This document shows positions 50,056-60,200 of a stretch of 64,000 nt of DNA, piece after piece. The notes under the pieces are model-generated. The model did no database searches and was not told where the DNA came from. It saw only the letters and a program-made list of their open reading frames with translations. Numbering within the stretch: position 1 is the stretch's first letter; each line of letters begins with the position of its first letter. Source of the stretch: Rhyacichthys aspro (lineage: Eukaryota > Chordata > Actinopteri > Gobiiformes > Rhyacichthyidae); assembly GCA_036850595.1 (NCBI GenBank), contig CM072159.1, positions 29,246,280-29,310,279 on the forward strand. Reading direction: 5' to 3'. The translations under genes and the position numbers were made by a program.

Positions 50056-53000
50056 TCAAAGCTCCACATGTTCGGTCTCCTCAGTAGTTTCTGGTTCCTC
50101 TTTTTCCTCTGAAATCATAAATATAACATGTTTACATTTAAATTACAAACCTACCAACATCTGAATTATTTGGTAGCTAATATACCTCTTGGCCAACAAC
50201 TGTCTCATATCAAAGACCCTGCCCCAGTACTCACACTATGCCCCAAGGTCTTTCTGGAGGTGCATACTTGTTGCACTAAAGGGCCTTCCTCTTTGTTGAA
50301 ATGTAACTACAAAGGGGATTGTGGGGAGTATGCTTTAGTTTAGTCTGATGCCCATTGTTGTGCACAAGTGTGTGTAGTGGGACAGGGCCTAAAATACCCT
50401 CTTAATCGTTAATCTACAAATGTAGGTGTAAGCTGGCAGACTGCCCTCACCTGGCTGCTGCGTTTGGACACACTCTCCGTCTCGCTCGTCATAGCCTCTC
50501 GCACAGATGCACAGGAAGCTGCCTTTAGTATTAACACACTCCTGATGGTCCTTGGTGCAGACTGGCTCCTGCTGGGAACACTCATCCACATCTGTCCAAA
50601 TACAACAAACAATTCAATCAAATGTAACCAAGAAACGCTATACACTATATTATTAGTAAAGTGAGAAATACACAGAGGCATATCCACATGATTATAAGAA
50701 ACCAGGCAGTCATCACACCTGAACATGTGCCCTCGACGTCCTGGTACCCGCTGGCACAGGCCTTACAGTTGTCAGGACCAGGACCAGTGCAGCCTGAGCA
50801 CACCTTATCACAGGCTGTAAACAAAGACACGCACACATTTCACTACAATTAGACACAAAAAATTAAAATACTACCGTTCAAGTGATTTGGCTTGACTCTG
50901 AAACGCACAATAAGCCAACAAGGTATAAAATATAAGTTCTCTGTGGATCTGGATCTTTTTTACCTTTACAGGAGAAGGAGCCATCAGAGTTAAGGCAGTG
51001 CTCGTCCTCTTTACACGGAGAGGGATCTTTAGAGCACTCATTAATATCTGTAACACATCAGATGCCTCTCTATGAATATAAAGCTGTATTTAGGATATAT
51101 TTTATGCAATATATCATCCTCCTACCAACGCATGCTTCCTGATCATCTTCCTCCCAGCCGTCCTTGCACTCGTCACAGTCCTGGTTGGTTGCTCCATTGC
51201 ACGTCTTGCAGGAGGAATGGCATTCTGTCATGAGCAGTGAAAAATGCATGAGAATCTGTTTATTTTTATTTTGTTATTAACACATACAATAGTGTTTATT
51301 ACGGAGAGCTGAAACAAACCTGTGCACAAGGAAAACGTGTCATTCCTCACTTCATTGAAGTACCCATCACTACAGTCCAAACAGAGCTCTCCTTCATAAC
51401 CGGTGTCACAGCTGCACTTGCCATTGCCTCCACGAGTCCCATCACCATCACAGTGTCCATTTTGATGACAGGGTCTCTCAGAGCCCCCCACACAGGCTAG
51501 AAATACAACATGAATGTTTTAATATGAAACTCAGATGAATTACCCTACAATATATATTATGTGCTACACATATACAAAAATGGCCCCTGAGCGCTATATT
51601 ACCATTGCAGTCAGGTCCAAAAGTTCCTTTAGGACAGCAAACTTTGATGGTCTCAATGCAAAACCATTTGTGCAGATCAGGATTCTTTGCTTTCCTGCAT
51701 TGAAACAATGAATCAATCAGGGAAGAATACATTATTACATTATATAGTTAGGGGTAGTAGTTAGGGTAGATTGTACAACTTTGATAAAACTTATTGTACA
51801 TTAAATTTCACAACTAGGTCATATTTATCACCTACATACATAATGCTAAACTGCTGAGTGCAAATGGGTACTCAAAAACATAAAGCCAAGACAAAAGGCT
51901 TCCTTTATTGTTTCTTTAAGTCGGGCACCTTTTAACGGCCCAATGGAGCATGCATTTCAGTTACACACTTTCAGCCACTGTATTTATAATTGTAAGTGCC
52001 TTTGAGGCAGAGGAAATTGAGGCCTTATGCATAAAATCCCATTTTTTGAAAGTCCCTTTTAATTGAATCATAAAAGTATGAATCAACGGTGAATCTAAGC
52101 TAACAAGAATACATCTAAAGTGTGTTTGCATTAACCACGACTTACCTCTTGAACCACCATGTCTCGAAATGCTCTTCATGCTCCTCTAACATTCGGTTGC
52201 ACTCAAAACTGCTGCTCTCACACAGCCCCTCTATAATCTCCACCAGACGGATCTCACTGTAACGAGCATCACAACATTATCAGACAAAGAGTCGTGCAAA
52301 GTGACTAAATGCAAGGTTATGCCACACCTTGGATTGAACGTTTAATTCACTTCTACTGGTTTCACTAGTTCCACATACTTTTATATTTGACCGCACCACA
52401 GTTTGGTTTAACCCACTTCAGAATTGAATCAATTATAACAGTATGATAACTCTTTGTGTTAAGGATATTGTGCTAATGACTTACTGCACTGTATTGTGCA
52501 GCCCTAGTAATTATGTTAATGTAATATACGCTGTTGGTATTTTAACATTTTACAAAGTAAACTTCGTATTATGGTGCTCTGCTTCTATATGATTTTTATA
52601 TCTATATGCTAAGAGAGTTCATGTATGATCTGTAGTTTTGGCAGGACAAGATGCACTGTCTGACCTTTAGACTATTTATGTACAATACATTATGTCTACA
52701 GTCTCACCTTGTTTCATATTTGGACAGTTTTCTCTCCTCCCAGGCAGTGTTGCCTCCTCCAAAGTTCTGCTTAGCTGTTCTTTCAAAACCCTAAAAAGTA
52801 AAAGAAGGTGGTGAGAGCCGGGTCAATAAGCTAATGTTTAAATATCAGACACTACTACTTGGTTATATCATAGCAGGCTAACAACAAAACGCATGCAACA
52901 GATCTTAAATCAACTCTGACCTTGCTGAAGTTATCTGTAATTTGTTGGCAGGTAGAACATGCGCTTTGTAAATCCTTCTTGCCCTCGGAGGGTTGAAAAA

Positions 53001-53064
53001 TCAAAACAAGAGTAATACAAGACAGTAGCCGCAGCAGCCTCAGATCTAGACCTATGGACAGCAT
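50056..53064 (-). CDS. creld2: Cysteine-rich with EGF-like domains protein 2 (CRELD2), ten exons
   Basis: CRELD2 is a secreted/ER-resident, ER-stress-induced factor that assists protein folding. Coding exons on the minus strand: 53064-52921, 52790-52708, 52256-52146, 51694-51603, 51496-51320, 51224-51126, 51047-50964, 50814-50719, 50591-50451, 50108-50056. Phases all agree, giving 359 residues (human 353). Order of parts: signal peptide (MLSIGLDLRLLRLLSCITLV, about residues 1-28); CSTC, a thioredoxin-like CxxC; the CRELD WE region (NTAWEERKLSKYE; FETWWFK); a cysteine-rich EGF-like segment (CHQNGHCDGDG); furin-like Cys repeats (CHSSCKTCNGATNQDCDEC; CDKVCSGCTGPGPDNC); and calcium-binding EGF domains beginning DINEC and DVDEC. 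The protein ends HVEL, while human ends REDL. Both are non-classical ER-retention-like tails. It is head to head with alg12. Confidence 0.96.
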
Positions 53065-53283
53065 TTCAGCTCAGTTCACACAGTTTCACATCAGGAAACA
53101 ACCACGGCGTTTGCTTTTGTTACTAAAGCGTCGTACGGGTCGGAATCATCTAAACGAGCCCTTCAGATCATTCATAATAAAGTAGCGTTATCTATGCAAA
53201 GCGCGATAAAGTTATATTTACATGCCGGCTTTGAAAAAAAGGGGATGCGTTTTTAGTTTTCCGCGTCAGCTTCTTGGTCGAAT

Positions 53284-53302
53284 TGTGGCTGATGATGATT
53301 GG
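53284..53302 (-). promoter_or_regulatory. Second ERSE-like site, one mismatch, inverted
   Basis: TGTGG, nine bases, ATTGG. On the minus strand this reads CCAAT-N9-CCACA, one base from consensus. It lies 29 bases from the perfect element, in the opposite orientation and facing creld2. Confidence 0.7.
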
Positions 53303-53331
53303 CTGCAAGCACCTGTCAATCACTAAAGTAA

Positions 53332-53350
53332 CCAATGGTGAGCCGCCACG
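53332..53350 (+). promoter_or_regulatory. Perfect ER stress response element (ERSE)
   Basis: CCAAT (53332-53336), nine bases, then CCACG (53346-53350). This is exactly the CCAAT-N9-CCACG consensus bound by NF-Y and ATF6/XBP1. It lies about 270 bases from the creld2 start and 210 from the alg12 start. Confidence 0.92.
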
Positions 53351-53561
53351 CCCGGGACAAACGGAGCCTTCCGCACGTGGAAAACACAGGAAGATTGTCA
53401 AAAATGTGAGAAGAATAAAGAATTATAGTTTAAACTTAATGATTTGGCTTATATATGAATAATATTTAGGTTTTAAAATCATACTAATGCTTTTACAATA
53501 TGTAAATAATTTTCACCCACTTCCTGTCGAAACCGGAAGTGTTGAGAGCACTCTGACTGTC

Positions 53562-56209
53562 ATGGCTGAAAAGAGGAATGTTTGGGGGCTGCCACTGCTC
53601 TTTTTATTACTTTCTGTCTCTCTCCTTCATTTATTTATATGTCCTTTCACCAAAGTAGAAGAAAGCTTTAATTTACAAGCGGCACACGACATTTTGTATC
53701 ACAGACTTGACTTTGAAAAGGTAAGGATCAATGAAGTTTTATGATTGCATTGTTCCATGGATCTAACCTACTGTATAATATGCCTCAAAAATGCACTTAG
53801 AGTATAGTGTATAGAGTACGATATTTATTTATTTATTTTTTTCAAGAATTTGTGAATAATGGTTGAATTTATAAAACTTACTAGTGCTGTCCATTATTGC
53901 AATTATATAAAAAACAATATAAGCCAAGAAAAACATCTATAGTAAATAAATTCATTTGTGTCATATTTGTCCTAGTCACATATATTTTGCTCTAAGTTTG
54001 TTTCAGAAATTAAATTATTTTCTACAAATCCTGTCTTTTCAGTATGACCATCATGAGTTCCCTGGTGTGGTGCCTCGGACCTTCACTGGTCCCTTGTTTT
54101 TGTCTGTACTCAGCTCCCCTTTTGTGTTTCTTTCTAATCTGGTGGATGCACCAAAGTTCCATACACAGCTGATCGGTAAATCTCTTAACACTTACTATTA
54201 CTATTATTTTGTAATCTCTTTGACATTCATCTAATATAAGTATGTTGATATATCTTTGTGCGTTCTGTTATCTGTTTTCTTCTCAGTTCGTGCATCCTTG
54301 GGAGTGTGTGTGATTGGTTCCCTCTGGCATATGCAGAAAGAAGTGAGGAAGCAGTTCGGCTCCACAGTTGCAGGCCTCTTCTGTCTGACATGCGCCTCTC
54401 AGTTTCACATAATGTTCTACAGCACCAGGACCCTTCCCAATGTATTTGCTCTGCCACTTGGTAAGTTTCTCTGACACTACTATTCCTGGATCCTCTATTA
54501 ACTTTCTGATGCTCTAACATTTATTGTGTCTTTGTCACAGTGCTGGTCGCATTCACATCTTGGATGGCTCAAAGATACGGATGCTTTATTTGCTTCTCTG
54601 CTTTTGTCATCATTGTTTTTCGGTCAGAACTGTGCATCTTTATGGGTCTCATGTTATTGATATCATTGCTGAGCAGAAAACTAGGACTGCTGCAGCTGAT
54701 TTACTTTGCCCTTCCTGCTGGTATCCTTTCTCTAGGTAAGTAAGGAACATATAGTAATGCTAGATGGACTATGCACCTTGATTGAATAAGTTTTTCTATT
54801 TTGCAGCTCTGACCGTTGCTGTTGACACCTTCTTTTGGGGGAAGCTTTTGTGGCCTGAGGGTCAAGTGCTGTGGTACAATACTGTTCTCAACAAGAGTTC
54901 AAACTGGGGAATATCCTTTTGTTTCATTTTATTGTTTATATGTGAATTTAAGTGCAGTATTTTCAATCATTCATCAGTTTTCCTTGACTTTGATCTCTCT
55001 AGTAAACCTCTCCCTTTCTCTGGTACTTTTACTCTGCGGTACCTCGTGCCCTGGGATGCACTTTATTCTTTGTCCCTCTTGGCCTCCTTGACAGGCGCAT
55101 GAGGATTATTCTGCTGTCTACTGTAGGCTTTATCCTTTTATACTCACTGCTGCCCCACAAAGAGCTGCGCTTCATCATGTACACCTTTCCTGTGCTCAGT
55201 TTGGTGGCAGCTCGAGGATGTTCATTCATGTAAATAACTATTGTTATTGATGCTTGATGTTCTTAGCTTGATGTTTTTTTTCTCTAGTTGTAGAAAGTTA
55301 AAAGTAAAAAAACAAAAATAAACAATACATTATTTATTATGTTATAGGTTAAGCTATGTTATAGGACTATATGTAGAGGGTCTATTATTCTGTCTATAAC
55401 TACCAAAAATAGCATGTATTGAATATTATTCTTGGCATTTTTTCCCCATATAAAACAAACTGGCTCCTGTGCATCACATATTTACTTGGTGTCCCTTTGT
55501 CTTTCAGTCTGTGCAACTATCAGAAGTCCTGGATGTATAAAATGGGCTCTGCAGTTGTGGTTGGCCACATATTGGTGAACACTGTATACTCTAGTTTCTG
55601 CCTCTATGTGTCTCACCACAACTACCCTGGAGGCAAAGGGATGCTGGAACTGCACAGGCTGCAACCACCCAACACAGGTCTGAAATTTTCACAAGATTCT
55701 AAAAATAGATTTGATAAACACACAAAACCCTTGATCATGTTTGTGTCCATAGACGTCTTTGTTCAGGGTAAAGATACTGGATACATGTGGACAATACGTT
55801 TTTATTTGTTGTCTTTGTCTCCACAGACGTCTTTGTTCACGTTGACACCTTTGCGGCTGAAACTGGAGTATCACGCTTCTTGGAGCTTAATGGAAACTGG
55901 AGGTCTGTGTAATGTAACAAAAAGGGGCTGAATATTGTAAGTGTAATGTTTCCTAATAAGATGTTTCCTGTTTTCAACAGATATGACAAACGTGAGGACA
56001 TGAGCCCAACAAATCCAGACATCAAATTATATACACACCTTCTAATGGAAGCTAATGTCACCAAGATAGGACAACTTCAGGCCACCCATAAGCCAATGGT
56101 TTTCATTGATGGTTACAGTAAAACAGCACTGAACTTGTTCCACTTTCCTCCAGTCAGGGTGCTGCTCCAACAAAAAACTGTCCTAATGGAACGGACCAAA
56201 GGCAGCTGA
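53562..56209 (+). CDS. alg12: Dolichyl-P-Man:Man7GlcNAc2-PP-dolichol alpha-1,6-mannosyltransferase (ALG12), nine exons
   Basis: ALG12 adds the eighth mannose, alpha-1,6-linked, to the lipid-linked N-glycan precursor in the ER lumen. Coding exons: 53562-53720, 54043-54175, 54287-54460, 54541-54735, 54807-54910, 55006-55229, 55508-55677, 55827-55902, 55981-56209. The total is 1464 bases, or 487 residues (human 488). GT22-family marks are TKVEESFNLQA in the first luminal loop, LPHKELRF (the HKE.RF motif), many hydrophobic membrane segments and RYDKRED near the end. The start at MAEKRNV follows an ETS-rich promoter. An upstream in-frame ATG at 53487 is unlikely, because the sequence before MAEKRNV does not look like a family N-terminus. 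Intron 5 (54911-55005) begins ATATCCTTTT with TTCCTTGAC upstream of its end, so it is a U12-type intron. The other introns are GT-AG. Confidence 0.95.
54911..55005 (+). other. alg12: U12-type (minor spliceosome) intron in alg12, apparent AT-AA ends
   Basis: The 5' end ATATCCTTTT fits the U12 donor consensus. TTCCTTGAC at 54980-54988 fits the U12 branch site, 18 bases before the inferred end. Exon 5 ends NWG and exon 6 must start TSP, which fixes the intron at 95 bases ending in AA. Ending at AG (55001-55002) would leave an in-frame TAA. Ending at AC (55006-55007) would shift the frame. Confidence 0.75.
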
Positions 56210-56500
56210 CAAGACAGCATTGTTACAAATATAGTGTGAAATTGAGTGTTTTAGTGACCAAACATGTGATGTTTGAGTTGGGAATAGACTAAAAGGGTAT
56301 TTTTATAGCTCAGTATTGTATATTTCAGAAAAGTGTAAAATAGGACCAATCATTGAAACCTGCAAAATTATGCTGTGATGTTGATATTTTTACAGAAATG
56401 GACAAAGGTATTGTACAGACATAACCACTGACTAAACCATTAACATATTCCAAAATGTCTGTTGTTCTTCAACACCAATAAATACAACAATCCACTGTGC
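56210..56500 (+). other. alg12: alg12 3' untranslated region and poly(A) signal
   Basis: AATAAA at 56477-56482 follows the stop codon by about 270 bases. The convergent zbed4 signal is 33 bases further on. Confidence 0.75.
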
Positions 56501-56514
56501 GCATAAGGAAAACC

Positions 56515-57288
56515 TTTATTTACAAATGACAGCAAAATTTGCATGGTTCCAGTCTCAATGCTAAAACATTTATCAAATTAAGTTCAGAAGTAATTTATTA
56601 TAAAAATGTACAGTACATTGTTTACTCAATAATAAACCCATAATTTAACCCCGAAGACATAAACTTAAATTGTGCTTAAGAGACAAATTGTATAATCCAG
56701 ACAAACGGCTTACTCTCAAAATACAGCAATATTATACATGATCTTATTAAAACATTTCAGCAAGTAAAAAAAAAAAAAAAAAGTCTATTCCTAAATGACA
56801 GTACCTCGAGCCACAAGTTCACAATGAAATTAAATAACATTAACTTAACACACCTTTCAGTCACAGCATTTATTTTTGGGCCATGTTTCATTCAGAAAAC
56901 ATCTATCAATAATCCATAATAATCAAAAGCATCCTGGCGTGATCTGCGCAGATTTAACAAAATATGTACAGCATTTTGACCTGAAGTAGTTTTGGATAAG
57001 GCACAAGGAGAGAGAAGACACAAAACAAAAATGGTTCACAAGCAAACACATCACCAACCCCTACAGCTAGAAAAACCCTCCCTCCCTGATACACTTTTGA
57101 CTGAGACGTTTTCATCACAACAGCATCAAAGTGTTTAACAGTAGTACTCAGAATACAATTAATCCTCCAAGTCTGGCCTTTGCATTGAAAATCAGTGTAT
57201 AAATTGATATTTTACATATTTGCTCAACAAATACTTCACAGCTACGTGGCTTGGTCCTGGTTAAAGGGTTGCTAATGCTATAAATGAA
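56515..57288 (-). other. zbed4: zbed4 3' untranslated region and poly(A) signal
   Basis: TTTATT at 56515-56520 reads AATAAA on the minus strand, about 770 bases after the zbed4 stop. An A run at about 56766-56782 would be a U run in this transcript. The region is AT-rich and has no open frame. Confidence 0.65.
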
Positions 57289-60200
57289 TCAGTACTGAAA
57301 ATAAATCAAAGGAAGGTTAACCTTGAGGAAGAGCAGGCCCTCCATGTTTTCCAGTAAAGGCCTGGGCTGATTGAGGGCACAGTTGACGCTCGCTGTGCTG
57401 AACAGAGTTTCTGCGTGGACAATGCTGGGAGGACAGCCCACGTAACGGGCAGCTACTTTGGCAAGATCAGGCCAGAGGAACTTTTTGAGGTTCCAATAAT
57501 CGAGGGGGTCACAGCTTTGATCAAGTATGTCTTCCTCAAGGTACTCTAGCACTGCCAGCTCTGAGGACTTCTCCTCGTGTTTGATATTTTGTCGAACATC
57601 GGTCATTAGGGACCAGAGGTTATCTTTCTTTGAGTTTGAGGCATCGGGTCCCTCAAAAGGCTCACCGCAGCCATTGGCCAGTGGAGAATTAGCTTCAACT
57701 GAGGTAGTGTAGTCCAGCTCACGGATTAAGTCTTGTTTACAACACTCAGCTTCTTCCTCTGTGAATAATGATGTTTTGTAGCGTGGGTCCAACATGGTGG
57801 CCCAGGTGTATCGTGGGTCATGCAGCATTGAGGACATCCTACTGACCATGGCCTCTTTAAGAGATTTCAGCATGTTGTCTATGCCCACAGTCTCATCAAA
57901 CAGCAGGTCTATCTTTCTGTTGAGGATGTGTATGAGTGGTATGACTTGTCCCAGAGTGGCAGTGCGGTTGCTCATCTCCCTGCAGGCGACTTCAAAAGGT
58001 TTCAGTGCATTGCAGACTGACAGCATCACCTCCCATTGATCACAGCTGATAATTTCCCTGAAATTGCACTCAATTGACATCTCGTCAATGGCTTTCCTCT
58101 GCTCCACCATCCGCTCCAGCATGAAAAAGGACGTCTTCCATTTGGAGGGAACATCCTGGATCAGCTGGTTCTCTGGCAGCAGATGAAGTTTCTGGAGCTC
58201 AGCGAGTTTCTCCTTGGCCTTGGCTGAGCGGTGCACGCGTTCACAGATCTTTCGAGCTATACTTAGAAGGTTTTGAACCATTCTCTGACTTTTTATGGCT
58301 TCATTAACAATGAGGTCAATAGTATGTCCAAAACACTGTATGGTGACATGGCCATGGTCCTCTAAAGTGTTTTTGATGGTGGTGTTATCCAGTACAGTGA
58401 ACCCCCTTTTCAGCCCTGATGAGGTGATCCAAGAGTCCCACAGATACTCCAGCTGCTTTGGGATGTCATGCATGTCAGTATCACAGTCTATTTGTGAGAC
58501 ACTGAGGAGAGCAGAGCAGTGAAAGTCCTGACCCTGAGGTCTGACACTTGACTCATATGTCGCCCAGTGGGCAGTCAGCGTCAAGTATTCCCTTGTCTGA
58601 CTACTGACCCAAATACTGGTCGTAAAGTGGACGACGCCACCTTCAGCTTCTTTCAGGTGCGCCAGCACAACATCTTTGACCCTTTCATACATGTCTGGTA
58701 TAGCAGTGCTGGTAAAGTAAGAAGAAGGAGGCAGAGAATACTGCGGCTGGAGGTACTCTAGTAGTCTGTTCATTCCAGCATTCTCCACCAGAGCCGATGG
58801 CTGAAGATCCAGTGCGAGCATTTCTGCAATTAGTTTGGTAATTTTTTTGGCAACCGGGTGGTGTTCATCATACTTTTCATTGTTCTGTTCATATACAGAC
58901 GTTTCCATGAGCTCTTGTTTTACATGTATTTCAGCAGACGGCACATCACCTGAGATAGTAGTGTTCTTATTTTCAAGAACATGTCCATGAAACCTCTGCA
59001 TGTGCCTAAAAAGGCAGCTTGTGCCAAGGTTTGTAGTTTTTTTGCCTCTGCTTATTGTGCGGCTACAGTGCAAACAAATCACTTTTGTGGGGTCAGCAGG
59101 CGAAATGGAGAAATGGTTCCACAGTTTTGATGTCTTTTTACTTAACGCAGGCGTCTTTTTCTCACTTTCAGGAGGGCTTTCAGTTTCTTGGGAAGAAATT
59201 TCATCTGTTGTGGTGAGACCGATGTACGGAGGTGGGGAGGTTTCTTTGTCGTCGTGGCATTTTGGGTTCTTAAGGACGTCTGGGTGGCGTCTCATGAGAT
59301 GCCTCATTAGACAGCTTGTACCAAAGTCACCCCGCTTCCCCCGACTGATGACACATGGACAATAACGGCACAGTGCTTTTAACTGGTCAACTGGAGAAAC
59401 TATAAAATGATGCCACACTTCAGACTTCACCCTTTTCATTATCTTTTTGTTCTGCTGAAAGACCGAGTGGTCCTGAGTAGTACTCGGGCCCTCAGACAAA
59501 TCGCACGGTGAAGAATTTATGGGTGTATCCTCTCCTTGAGCTGCCAGAGACAGATTAAGAGAGGACTCCTGCCCTGAGAGAGCCAACACTTCTTCACATT
59601 CATCTTTAAAACTGAAGCTTTGGGGAACATCATCTGATATAGTTTCAGGTGAGGATGGAAGCAGAGGAGATTCTTTTTTAATGTCCAGTGTGTCCTGTAG
59701 CTGTGTGCGAGACAAGAGGGATGGTGGGGTAGTGTATGGAGGAGGAATGTGATTGCCCTGTCCGTTTTCCTCAATTACAACTTCTTTGTGGGCCCTCCAC
59801 ATGTGACGAATAAGACAACTTGTCCCTAGATCTTTGCCATTTTTGCCTCTACTGAATTCGTTCATGCAATGAATACATACTGCTTTGGAATTGTCTGCAG
59901 GAGACAGGTAAAAGTGTTTCCATACAGCTGACCTGCGGCGTGAACTTGAACTTTTTGGGGTCCCATGAAGGCGCTCGGGCCCTCCATCCGACAGGTCTTC
60001 ACTGTTGTTGTCATTGGAATGTGAGGTTGAGAGGATGCTGCAAATAGAGTCAGTGTTGGCATATGGTTCTAGTTTTGGTTCGACTTTGGGTAACACTTCT
60101 TTGGATGACATGTCTGAATTTTCAGCTGAGGAGGTGGACAGTGAAGTGATCATTGAGGTGGAAGTAAAGACATTATTAGTCAAGTCTTCGTTTTTTGGTG

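Larger units (their letters stand above)
53065..53561. promoter_or_regulatory. Bidirectional creld2-alg12 promoter
   Basis: Only 497 bases separate the two start codons. The region contains ER stress response elements (annotated separately). ETS-type sites lie near alg12: ACTTCCTG at 53519-53526 and ACCGGAAGTG at 53532-53541. There is also an E-box-like CACGTG at about 53374. There is no TATA box at a convincing position, as in many divergent housekeeping promoters. A shared, stress-responsive promoter for CRELD2 and ALG12 is known in mammals. Confidence 0.85.

Noticed and set aside
53487..53561. Upstream in-frame start for alg12
   Set aside because: The 25 extra residues do not resemble the family N-terminus and would overlap the ETS promoter sites. 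MAEKRNV aligns with other ALG12 starts.
55001..55002. AG as the 3' end of alg12 intron 5
   Set aside because: It leaves an in-frame TAA directly after the junction, so it cannot give full-length protein.
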